Shown one piece after another: positions 34,587 to 42,752 of a stretch of DNA of 64,000 bases (the first letter of the stretch is position 1; each line of letters opens with the position of its first letter). The notes below the pieces were generated by a model, which worked only from the letters and a program-made list of their open reading frames with translations, did not search any database and was not told the origin of the DNA. A program made the position numbers and the translations under genes. Origin of the DNA: Zhouia spongiae (GTDB lineage Bacteria > Bacteroidota > Bacteroidia > Flavobacteriales > Flavobacteriaceae); assembly GCF_022760175.1 (NCBI RefSeq), contig NZ_CP094326.1:2096804-2160803 (forward strand), read 5' to 3'.

Positions 34587-35531
34587 TTATATAGCAACGT
34601 TGAAAATTGATTTTACTTTTTGTTCGATCTCTTCAGGAGAATTAAAAGCTCCTGTCCCCCCTGCAGCAGTTGTATTAAGGGCACCCATCAGGTTTCCGTA
34701 TGTCAGGCATTCCTGAAGAGAACCTCCCCCGATATATTTTTTAATAAAACCGGAGTTAAAGGAGTCACCAGCCCCTATAGAGTCTATATGTTTTGGATTT
34801 GTAAAAGAAGAAACCTCCATTTGAGTATCATCTTCAATGCCCACACTTCCTTTAGCACCCATTTTAAGGGCAATGGTATTGGCAAAGGGCTTCACCGCTT
34901 CCAGTGCCTCGTCTACAGATGATGTTCGGGTCAAAGCCATAATTTCAGCTTCATTAGGCATAAAAACATCGACATATGGTAAACATTCCCTATAGTCGAA
35001 ATCCCATTTATTTTCCGGATCCCATTGCAAATCAAGCGAGGTGGTTATCCCTGCTTCTTTCACCTTTTTAAAAATTGTCGTAATATCTTTTCTGATCCCT
35101 TTTTGTATAAAGAAATTTGATAAGTGAAAGTGCTTGAAGTTTTTAATATCCTCCCAGGGAATATCGTCGATGGTGAGCAGTTCCATGGCACCGCAATAGG
35201 TTACATTAGCCCTGTCTTCGGCATAACTCATCACGATAGTGATTCCGGTTTGATGTGTGTCGGAACTGCTTATATGGTCTGTACAAACATTTTTGTTTTT
35301 GAGTTCTTTAAGAACGACTTCACCAAACATATCGTTTCCGACCTTTCCGCAGAAAGTTGTATCTACACCCATAGCAGCAGCATTGGCAGCCATGATTGCA
35401 GAAGAACTGCCTAAAGTAAGGTTCATGTCATCCGCAAGGATTTCAGTTCCTATTTTAGGGAATCCATCGATGTTGTTGAGGATCAGGTCAACATTTAATT
35501 CTCCAACGACTATGAGTTCTTTTTCAGGCAT
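34587..35531 (-). CDS. PfkB-family sugar kinase (ribokinase-like)
   Basis: A protein of 314 residues. The N-terminal signature LIVVGELNVDLIL and the C-terminal PfkB signature HIDSIGAGDSFNSGFI, with the catalytic Asp in GAGD, are both present. It is closer to ribokinase/ketohexokinase types than to the neighbouring LacC-like kinase. A possible role is GalNAc or galactosamine 6-kinase at the head of the pathway, as no PTS or ROK-type kinase is nearby. Its start overlaps the end of the preceding kinase gene by 8 bases, indicating tight coupling. Confidence 0.85.
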   Translation of the reverse strand: MPEKELIVVGELNVDLILNNIDGFPKIGTEILADDMNLTLGSSSAIMAANAAAMGVDTTFCGKVGNDMFGEVVLKELKNKNVCTDHISSSDTHQTGITIVMSYAEDRANVTYCGAMELLTIDDIPWEDIKNFKHFHLSNFFIQKGIRKDITTIFKKVKEAGITTSLDLQWDPENKWDFDYRECLPYVDVFMPNEAEIMALTRTSSVDEALEAVKPFANTIALKMGAKGSVGIEDDTQMEVSSFTNPKHIDSIGAGDSFNSGFIKKYIGGGSLQECLTYGNLMGALNTTAAGGTGAFNSPEEIEQKVKSIFNVAI

Positions 35532-36447
35532 TTACAATCTCATTTATTTTTACCTGGGGAAGCAGGGTGTTCACATCCTCCAGTTTTAAAATTCCAAGGT
35601 CTTCATTCAGGCAGTTTGCCGCGCCACAGGCCACACCGTAGCGGGCTATATCTTCAAGCTCCATTTTTTTGTTTACAGCATGAGCTATTCCGGCAGTGAG
35701 ACAATCGCCGCTACCTACTGTGCTTATAACATTATCAATTTTAACATTGGCATGTATGGTTCTTCCGTTGTGGTGGAGCCATAGACCTTCTTTTCCTTTG
35801 GTAATGGCAATTAAAGCTACTTTCTGACCCAGTTTGGTTAAAATAGTATTAAAATCGTCAGTTCCGCACAGGTTCTTTGCCTCGTGTTCATTAATATGCA
35901 ATCCGAAAAAAGAAGTCTGCAATGCTTTTTCCAGCTGACTTCCTGAGCAATCTAAAATTACATTTTTATTTGCTTTCTCAGCATGCTGTGCAATTTGAAG
36001 ATAAGCATCTTCCGGCACCCCTTTTGGCCAGGAACCGGATGCTACAATAATATTGCTCTTTTGGATCTCCTTATCGTAAATTCCCAGAAATTCGATCCAG
36101 TCCGTTTCGCTCATTGACGGTCCGGGCTCTAAAAGTTCTGTATTGAGGAACAAAGCATTATCGGTTCTGAATGTATAGCACTTTCTGTTTGAACCTTTCA
36201 ATAAAAGGCCTTCAGTATTAATTTTTAAGGATTCGCATTGTTGTTGTATCCATGTGCCCGATGCTCCTGCCCAGTTGCCGAGTAAAGTAGTGTCTGAACC
36301 AAGTTCTTTAAGCGCCATGGCAACATGGGTAGCTTTTCCCCCCGGATATTCCCGTAGTTTAGAAATCCTGTTAACACCACCGGCCTCGATCTGATCTAGC
36401 CAGGCATAAGTATCAATGGATGGGTTCGGACAAACACTTAATATCAT
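35524..36447 (-). CDS. 1-phosphofructokinase/tagatose-6-phosphate kinase family protein (LacC/AgaZ-like role)
   Basis: A protein of 307 residues. It starts MILSVCPNPSIDTYAWLDQI, a typical FruK/LacC opening, with the GGKATHVAMALKELG motif and the catalytic STVGSGDCLTAGI. The family phosphorylates ketohexose monophosphates with ATP. In this operon tagatose 6-phosphate to tagatose 1,6-bisphosphate is the expected step, between AgaS and the aldolase. It follows the agaS-like gene by 5 bases and overlaps the next kinase by 8. Confidence 0.85.
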   Translation of the reverse strand: MILSVCPNPSIDTYAWLDQIEAGGVNRISKLREYPGGKATHVAMALKELGSDTTLLGNWAGASGTWIQQQCESLKINTEGLLLKGSNRKCYTFRTDNALFLNTELLEPGPSMSETDWIEFLGIYDKEIQKSNIIVASGSWPKGVPEDAYLQIAQHAEKANKNVILDCSGSQLEKALQTSFFGLHINEHEAKNLCGTDDFNTILTKLGQKVALIAITKGKEGLWLHHNGRTIHANVKIDNVISTVGSGDCLTAGIAHAVNKKMELEDIARYGVACGAANCLNEDLGILKLEDVNTLLPQVKINEIVNA

Positions 36448-36452
36448 GATCC

Positions 36453-37580
36453 TTATTTTTTGTAAATATTTACGCCCTGAACAACCCTGCTGATCGTTCC
36501 TGATACCGATGGATTGTCAGGATTAAATCCGAGTTGTAAGGATTTGTTGTAACCCAGTAACTGCCCTATCATGGTAGCCGGGACAACATGCAGGCTATTG
36601 TTTTCTGTATTGTTGTCAATTTTTATAGTACTTGCTAAATCTTCAGGTCCTCCAAAGGCAATGGTCTTGATGTTTCTCGGATCTGTAGCTGTGTCTTTAG
36701 CCAGGTCTTGTTCGTATCTCAATACATGGCTGTTGTTAGAAAACAGGTATACCACGAGTGTTTGTTCATTGACCACAGCTCTCGGTCCGTGTCTGAAACC
36801 TAAAAACGAATCGTGTTTACAGATTATTTGCCCGTCGGTTAGTTCCTGGAGTTTCAGATGGCATTCACGGGCAACCCCTAACATTGGCCCTGAACCTAGG
36901 AAAACCACCCTGTCAAAGGGTTCATCGATTACGGTTGCCAGGGTTTTATTCTCTTTCAGAATAGAATTCCCTAATGCAATGATCTCATTTATATCCTGGT
37001 TTTTGTTGCCGATATTTTGGATGTCTGCAACAAGAAGTATGCTAAGTAACATAGAAGTGAAGCTTCCGGTCATGGCAAGGCTCTTGTCATTACTTTCATC
37101 AGGCAGCACAAGTGAAAAACAATTTTCAGGATTCGCTTTGCCATATCTGGCCAGTTGCCCGTCTTTGTTGCAGGTAATAATAAAGTGATAGATGTTTTTA
37201 CAATGTTGATTGGCAAGATTAACAGCTTCTACACTTTCAGGACTATTTCCCGATCTGGCAAACGAAACTAATAACGTGGGAGTATCCTTAAGGAAAAAGA
37301 GTTCCGGATGTGTCACAATATCAGTAGTAGCTATTGCCTGAGTAGATCTTATGGTAGCTGATTGGACCAAACCTTGAGCGGCTTCACCGATAAAAGCAGA
37401 AGAGCCGGCTCCGGTAAGGACAATTTTCAGGTTTTGGTTTTCCAAAACCGGGCGTATAAAGCTTTCAATACGCTCCTTTTGATTGTTGATTAGGTTGAAT
37501 ACATCTTCCCATAAATTCGGCTGACCAAAAATCTCTTGTCCGGTGTGCAGATCTATATTGTTAATCGTTTTTTCGCTCAT
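36453..37580 (-). CDS. agaS: AgaS-like SIS-domain galactosamine-6-phosphate deaminase/isomerase
   Basis: A protein of 375 residues with two SIS domains. The first has KIVLTGAGSSAFIGEAAQG and LLVSFARSGNSPESVEAVNL; the second VVFLGSGPMLGVARECHLK and LGFRHGPRAVVNEQTLVV. Order and length match AgaS, which converts galactosamine 6-phosphate to tagatose 6-phosphate and ammonia, and not GlmS, as no glutaminase domain is present. It is the first gene of the minus-strand operon. The upstream region has a TATATTTG -7 box and an AACGAAA/TTTCGTT inverted repeat. Confidence 0.87.
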   Translation of the reverse strand: MSEKTINNIDLHTGQEIFGQPNLWEDVFNLINNQKERIESFIRPVLENQNLKIVLTGAGSSAFIGEAAQGLVQSATIRSTQAIATTDIVTHPELFFLKDTPTLLVSFARSGNSPESVEAVNLANQHCKNIYHFIITCNKDGQLARYGKANPENCFSLVLPDESNDKSLAMTGSFTSMLLSILLVADIQNIGNKNQDINEIIALGNSILKENKTLATVIDEPFDRVVFLGSGPMLGVARECHLKLQELTDGQIICKHDSFLGFRHGPRAVVNEQTLVVYLFSNNSHVLRYEQDLAKDTATDPRNIKTIAFGGPEDLASTIKIDNNTENNSLHVVPATMIGQLLGYNKSLQLGFNPDNPSVSGTISRVVQGVNIYKK

Positions 37581-37640
37581 TATATTCTAAATGTTTCTTC
37601 ATTGTGACTCTTAAGTGGCAAATGAAGGTGAAGTTGAAAA

Positions 37641-37681
37641 CAAATATAAAAGAAATAAAACGAAATAAAAAAGGTTTCGTT
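37641..37681 (-). promoter_or_regulatory. promoter and candidate DeoR operator of the agaS operon
   Basis: TATATTTG on the minus strand (37648-37641) is a perfect -7 box. Just upstream of it, AACGAAA (37659-37665) and TTTCGTT (37675-37681) form a perfect 7-bp inverted repeat with a 9-base spacer, covering the -33 region, as expected for a repressor site. Confidence 0.55.
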
Positions 37682-37721
37682 ATATTTTATGTATATTTAC
37701 CCTTTAAGAAAAAGTTAAGGA

Positions 37722-37743
37722 AGCGTTTTGCACTTAAAACGCT
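37722..37743 (+). promoter_or_regulatory. perfect inverted repeat before the PhoD-like gene
   Basis: AGCGTTTT, a 6-base gap, AAAACGCT, ending 17 bases before the ATG. It could be an operator or an mRNA hairpin close to the ribosome-binding region. Confidence 0.45.
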
Positions 37744-37760
37744 GTTATATTTTTTAATTA

Positions 37761-40367
37761 ATGGATAGGAGAAAGTACGTTAAAACGATCGTTTTAGGGT
37801 CGGTATTACCGATTGTGTCGCCGGGCCTGTTAAAAGCAATGTCGGGCAACGAATTCTTTAAACCTGCTGATGTAAACTTTGAAAGTGAATGGTTGCTGTG
37901 GGAAGACATGAGCTGGGCGGGACCGGAGTACTGGGGTAACAGGTTGCAGGATTGGGAGGTTAAAGACGGGAAGTTACTGTGTAACGTTGCGGGATCGAAC
38001 AGGAATCTACATCTTTTAACCATCCAAAAACAGGAGTCTACAGACGATTTTAGGGTGGGTGTGGAAGTGGAGCCGAAAGCCGGTGCTCAAGGCGGGAAAT
38101 ACTGTTTTGGATTAAGGCTGGGAGCTAAAGGTGTTTTTGAAGATTACAGGTCGGCTGCAGTATTTGGGAAAGGTTTGGATATAGGTTTAAATCAGAACGC
38201 ACAGCTGGTTATTGGCGATAGGGTGCTGGATACAACATTGGATAAAGTGCCGGATAGTTTCAGACTGGATGTTTTTGCCGAGGCTTATCAGGGTAACTAT
38301 AACTTGTCGGTAGTTGTTGCAGATCCGGAAAGCGGGGTTCAGCTGACAGGAGTCAGTAATGTATTGGTTGAGGCAGGACATGTGAAAGGGAATTTTGCGT
38401 TGCTGGCAGATTGTGGTGTCAAAAAGATTATAGACGAGCCGTCTGTTGCATTTTCGAAATGGAAGATACAGTCTGATGAATTGCATGTAAAAAAAGATCA
38501 GATATACGGACCTGTATGCTTTGCCCAGTATACATTACATCATAAAAAATTAAAGTTAACGGCGCAATGCTCGCCGTTTGAACGTATAGAGGGGCATGAG
38601 CTGTCGTTAGAGTTTTTAATAAATGGCGTTTGGCAAGCGTATGCCGGCAGTGTTTTGAAGCCGGATAGCCGTGCTGTGAATTTTGTTATTGATAATTGGG
38701 AGTTCAGCAATGACGTTCCTTATCGTTTAATAGCAAAGATACCTATGAAAAATGAGGTTCGTCATTATCAATACGAAGGAACTGTATCAAAAGAACCCCT
38801 GGAGAAGGAAGAGATTTCTGCGGCAGTTTTCAGCTGTAATTTTCATTTTGGTTTTCCTGATAATGACATATATGCCAATGTGTCGAAATTAAATCCGGAT
38901 ATAATCCTTTTTCTGGGAGATCAGTTTTATGAAGGAACCGGAGGCTTTGGAGTCCAGTTTACGGGGTCTTATGATAAAAGGTGTTTGGATTACTTACGGA
39001 AGTGGTACATGTTCGGTTGGTCGTATCGGGAGCTTTTCAGGCATAAACCATGTGCTATAATACCTGACGATCATGATGTCTATCATGGGAATGTATGGGG
39101 AGAGGGTGGTAAAGAAGCTGACGTTTCAAAAGGGTATGGGGCAGGAGCCCAGGATTCCGGAGGATATAAGATGTCTGCCGATTGGGTGAATATGATTCAG
39201 TTTACACAGACGAGTCATTTGCCTGATCCGTACGATCCGACACCGGTCAGGCAGGGAATAGGAGTGTATTATACCTCCTGGAATTACGGAGGGCTGAGTT
39301 TTGCAATTCTGGAAGACAGGAAGTTTAAATCGGCGCCCAAAAATGTATTGCCTGAAGAAGCTGATATCTGGAATGGCTGGATCCGGAATAAAGATTTTGA
39401 TATAAAAGAATATAGGGATATAGATGCGGCTTTACTGGGGGAAAGACAGCATAAGTTTCTCAGTGAATGGGTAGAGGACTGGAACAATGCAGAAATGAAA
39501 GTCGTGCTGTCACAAACCAACTTTGCTACCGTAGCAACACTCCCGGAAGATGCCGTAGACGATTCTGTGGTACCTTCATTGTATGTGCCTGAGAAGGGAG
39601 AATATATTGTTGGGGATAAACCGACTGCAGATATGGATTCAAATGGATGGCCGCAGAAACAACGGGATAAAGCGGTTGAAATTATAAGAAAAGCATTTGC
39701 TTTCCATATAGCAGGTGATCAGCATCTGGGGAGTTTTATTAAATATGGTGTCGATGAGTTCGGCGATTCCGGTTATGCCTTTGCGGGTCCGGCGCTAAAC
39801 AATATCTGGCCTAGAAGATTTTGGCCGGCTACAGATATAGCGCGTCATACACCTGAAAATCCGGCTTATACAGGCGATCATGTTGATGGTTTTGGTAATA
39901 AAATTACAGTTCAGGCTGTTGCAAACCCCTATCAGACCGGTATGGAGCCAAAGATTATCCACGATCGGGCTACAGGTTACGGCTTGGTGACGTTCAATAA
40001 AAACAACAGAACGATAAAGACCGAGTGCTGGCCGCGTTATGTGGATGTTTCTGTGAATCGTGATCAGCAATTTACGGGTTGGCCGATGATGATTTCTCAG
40101 GCGGATAATTTTGGAAAGAAAGCCGGAGCATGGCTCCCCCAGGTTAGAATAATGAATGCTCATAAACCGCTGCTGAAGGTGTACGACGGATCTGACGAAC
40201 TCGTGTATGCAATACGAATGAAAGATGATAAGGTGTTTCGGCCAAAAGTGTTTGAAGAAGGAAGGTATAAGATAGTGGTTGTTGATCTGGAATCTGGAGA
40301 AGAGAAGATATTGAGTAATGTAAAAGCCAAGGATAAACAAAGAAAATCAATAGAGATCAAATTTTGA
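37761..40367 (+). CDS. PhoD-like metallophosphoesterase, Tat-exported
   Basis: A protein of 868 residues. A twin-arginine start (MDRRKYVKTIVLGSVLPIV) implies Tat export. Residues 40-230 are a beta-rich domain resembling the jelly-roll (LamG/DUF1080-like) fold. The PhoD catalytic core follows from about 350, with CNFHFGFPDND, FLGDQFYEGTGG, PDDHDVYHGN and HIAGDQHLGS supplying metal ligands. A C-terminal beta domain ends the protein. PhoD enzymes are Ca/Fe phosphodiesterases or monoesterases. Next to a sugar operon and PULs, a role in removing phosphate substituents from a glycan or glycolipid is possible. It is divergent from the agaS operon. Confidence 0.82.
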   Translation: MDRRKYVKTIVLGSVLPIVSPGLLKAMSGNEFFKPADVNFESEWLLWEDMSWAGPEYWGNRLQDWEVKDGKLLCNVAGSNRNLHLLTIQKQESTDDFRVGVEVEPKAGAQGGKYCFGLRLGAKGVFEDYRSAAVFGKGLDIGLNQNAQLVIGDRVLDTTLDKVPDSFRLDVFAEAYQGNYNLSVVVADPESGVQLTGVSNVLVEAGHVKGNFALLADCGVKKIIDEPSVAFSKWKIQSDELHVKKDQIYGPVCFAQYTLHHKKLKLTAQCSPFERIEGHELSLEFLINGVWQAYAGSVLKPDSRAVNFVIDNWEFSNDVPYRLIAKIPMKNEVRHYQYEGTVSKEPLEKEEISAAVFSCNFHFGFPDNDIYANVSKLNPDIILFLGDQFYEGTGGFGVQFTGSYDKRCLDYLRKWYMFGWSYRELFRHKPCAIIPDDHDVYHGNVWGEGGKEADVSKGYGAGAQDSGGYKMSADWVNMIQFTQTSHLPDPYDPTPVRQGIGVYYTSWNYGGLSFAILEDRKFKSAPKNVLPEEADIWNGWIRNKDFDIKEYRDIDAALLGERQHKFLSEWVEDWNNAEMKVVLSQTNFATVATLPEDAVDDSVVPSLYVPEKGEYIVGDKPTADMDSNGWPQKQRDKAVEIIRKAFAFHIAGDQHLGSFIKYGVDEFGDSGYAFAGPALNNIWPRRFWPATDIARHTPENPAYTGDHVDGFGNKITVQAVANPYQTGMEPKIIHDRATGYGLVTFNKNNRTIKTECWPRYVDVSVNRDQQFTGWPMMISQADNFGKKAGAWLPQVRIMNAHKPLLKVYDGSDELVYAIRMKDDKVFRPKVFEEGRYKIVVVDLESGEEKILSNVKAKDKQRKSIEIKF

Positions 40368-40540
40368 TGTTTGTTGTTGATTGACTGTTCTTGGTCGATA
40401 AAATTTTGAATTCCGTGTTAAAAATAGAATCTAGCTGTGAAATTTATAACGATAAAGAAGAAAAATCAACAATTTTGATTCTTGAACCTATAACTAATTA
40501 AAAAGATATAAATTTAACCTCAAGGTAAAGAGAGATAAAT

Positions 40541-42379
40541 ATGATTACATTAACTACCCTAGACTACATTTTGATTTTTAGCTTTTTCGCAATTACCCTG
40601 TTTATAGGAATCTGGGTATCGAAAAAGTCAGGTAAAAGTTCTTCTGAATACTTTCTGTCCGGAAGAACCATGCCTTGGTGGCTGCTTGGTTTGTCCATGG
40701 TGGCAACAACTTTTTCTACTGATACGCCTAATTTTGTTACGGATGTGGTGAGAACTAATGGTGTTTCCGGAAACTGGATTTGGTGGTGTTTCTTGTTAAC
40801 AGGCTTGTTAACGGTTTTTGTATATGCCAAGTTGTGGAGAAAATCTAATGTATCTACGGACATTGAGTTTTATGAGCTTAGGTATGGAGGCAAACCTGCA
40901 AAATTTTTAAGAGGCTTTAGGGCTGTGTATCTTGGAATTATTTTTAATATTCTGGCAATGTCGGGAGTAACACTGGCAGCCATAAAAATCGGGCAGATAA
41001 TGCTGGGGCTCACACCTCTTGAGACTGTTGGATATGCGGGGCTGGTGACAGCTGTGTTTAGTGCAGTCGGTGGTTTTAAAGGAGTGGTTTATACCGACTT
41101 TTTATTGTTTTTCGTAGCGATGGTCGGTGGTATTGGTGCTGCGTACTATTGTGTAAACCTGCCTGAGATTGGAGGAGTTGCTAATCTGGTGACTCATGAA
41201 AATGTAGTTGATAAACTAAATATATTACCCTCATTTGATAATAAAGAGTTGTTTATAACGGTTTTGATTATTCCTTTGGCTGTTCAGTGGTGGAGTGCCT
41301 GGTTCCCAGGGTCTGAGCCTGGAGGTGGCGGGTATATTGCGCAGCGGATGCTGGCGGCTAAAAATGAAAATCACGCTATAGGAGCAACCTTCTTCTTTAA
41401 TGTAATGCATTATGCTTTACGTCCGTGGCCATGGATATTGGTGGCACTATCTTCATTGGTGTTGTTTCCTGATGTAGCAAGTATTCATGAGGCTTTCCCT
41501 AATGTGGCAGAAGATAAGCTAGGTCATGATCTGGCGTATTCAGCAATGCTTACTAAGCTGCCTGCCGGATTGTTAGGGCTGGTGTTGGCTTCCTTGATTG
41601 CAGCTTATATGTCTACAATTTCAACCCACCTGAATTGGGGGTCGTCTTATATTGTATATGATTTTTATGCCCGATATGTTGAAAAAGATGCTTCGCAAAA
41701 AAGATTAGTGGCAGTTGGTAGGATATCGACAGTATTGTTGATGGTGTTTAGTGCTATATTGGCTTTGTTGTTGACGAATGCTTTACAGGTGTTTGATTAT
41801 ATAATAACCTTTGGGGCAGGTACAGGTTTGATTTTTATTTTGAGGTGGTTCTGGTGGAGGATCAATGCATGGAGTGAGATTGCTGCCATGTTTTCTTCAG
41901 GAATTATATCATTGTTGATTAATTTAACGCCACTCGGACTTATGATGTTTGGAGGGGTAGATGAGACTACTTCAGAAACTGTGCTGGGGTTGATGCCCGG
42001 ATGGGCAAAGTATCCCGTTGTTGTACTGGTGACCACGGTTATTTGGGTAGGTGTTACTTTCCTGACGAAACCTGAAAAGAATTCGACCCTGTTTAATTTT
42101 TATAAGAGAACACAACCGGGTGGACCCGGGTGGAATAAAGTAGTTGGTGAGGCTCAAACGGAAGGTGAAGAGATTGTAGATGCGAGAGAGAAGTGGAGTG
42201 TTCCTTCAGGTATACTGGCAATGCTGCTGGGATGTGTCGTGATCTATTCAGCATTATTTGCAACCGGTTATTGGATATATGGAAGGTATGTTATGGCTAC
42301 GGTCCTGACGGTGGTTGTTTTAATAGGTTCTTTCTTCCTGAGTAAGTTATGGAAGAAGATAAAAGCCACTATTTTTTAG
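40541..42379 (+). CDS. sodium:solute symporter (SSS family)
   Basis: A protein of 612 residues with about 13-14 membrane segments, starting DYILIFSFFAITLFIGIWVS, with SSEYFLSGRTMPWWLLGLSM, a classical SSS opening. The FSTDTPNFVTDVVR segment and the later SLIAAYMSTISTHLNWGSSYI are family features (Na+ site and SSS signature). It imports a small solute with Na+; the neighbouring catabolic and PUL genes suggest a monosaccharide such as GalNAc or galactose, which is inference. A spaced inverted repeat AATCAA/TTGATT (40464-40480) lies 60 bases upstream. A strong terminator follows. Confidence 0.9.
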   Translation: MITLTTLDYILIFSFFAITLFIGIWVSKKSGKSSSEYFLSGRTMPWWLLGLSMVATTFSTDTPNFVTDVVRTNGVSGNWIWWCFLLTGLLTVFVYAKLWRKSNVSTDIEFYELRYGGKPAKFLRGFRAVYLGIIFNILAMSGVTLAAIKIGQIMLGLTPLETVGYAGLVTAVFSAVGGFKGVVYTDFLLFFVAMVGGIGAAYYCVNLPEIGGVANLVTHENVVDKLNILPSFDNKELFITVLIIPLAVQWWSAWFPGSEPGGGGYIAQRMLAAKNENHAIGATFFFNVMHYALRPWPWILVALSSLVLFPDVASIHEAFPNVAEDKLGHDLAYSAMLTKLPAGLLGLVLASLIAAYMSTISTHLNWGSSYIVYDFYARYVEKDASQKRLVAVGRISTVLLMVFSAILALLLTNALQVFDYIITFGAGTGLIFILRWFWWRINAWSEIAAMFSSGIISLLINLTPLGLMMFGGVDETTSETVLGLMPGWAKYPVVVLVTTVIWVGVTFLTKPEKNSTLFNFYKRTQPGGPGWNKVVGEAQTEGEEIVDAREKWSVPSGILAMLLGCVVIYSALFATGYWIYGRYVMATVLTVVVLIGSFFLSKLWKKIKATIF

Positions 42380-42410
42380 TAAGAAGTTATTATCTGGATA
42401 TTTGTTTGAG

Positions 42411-42438
42411 GCCTGTCCGTTTTATGGACAGGCTTTTT
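42411..42438 (+). terminator. symporter terminator
   Basis: GCCTGTCC (42411-42418) pairs with GGACAGGC (42426-42433), followed by TTTTT. Confidence 0.88.
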
Positions 42439-42752
42439 GTGTTTTGATATGATGTGTGTTCCAAAGCAGTTCTTGCTGGTAGGTTGCTGAAGAGAAAAAT
42501 GAATTCTTTCGGGTTGTTCCGTGAATTAGAGATAAATTTACTATTGGTAAACTTTCCTTGTGTATTCTTTTTTATTTGCGATTTAACACTCAAAAACAAC
42601 AAAACGAAAGAATTGATGTTAGAGTTTATTTGGATAATTGAAAAATTATGTTAATTTAGCAAAAGAATATGAAAGAATTTTTGTTTTGCAGACATGTTTT
42701 TATGCTTGCATACTTTAATTCATAACTAGTATCAACCAAATTAATTAATTTT
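42439..42752. other. 314-base regulatory region before the first susC
   Basis: No gene. It contains a widely spaced 10-bp inverted repeat AATTCTTTCG (42502-42511) / CGAAAGAATT (42605-42614). The latter overlaps AACGAAAG, the motif also seen before agaS. A promoter (42630-42659) follows, then a 90-base leader sharing TTTAATTCAT (42714-42723) and TCAACCAAAT (42732-42741) with the second susC leader. Confidence 0.5.
42630..42659 (+). promoter_or_regulatory. promoter of the first susCD operon
   Basis: TTG at 42630-42632, a 19-base spacer and TAATTTAG at 42652-42659, followed by CAAAAGAATATGAAAGA. The same TTAATTTAGCAA string precedes the second susC. Confidence 0.55.

Noticed and set aside
36571-37188. 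205-codon plus-strand frame over agaS
   Set aside because: Antisense shadow of a well-supported SIS-domain gene; no signal or domain.
39795-40340. 181-codon minus-strand frame over the PhoD-like gene
   Set aside because: Antisense shadow; the plus-strand frame is continuous and carries all PhoD motifs.
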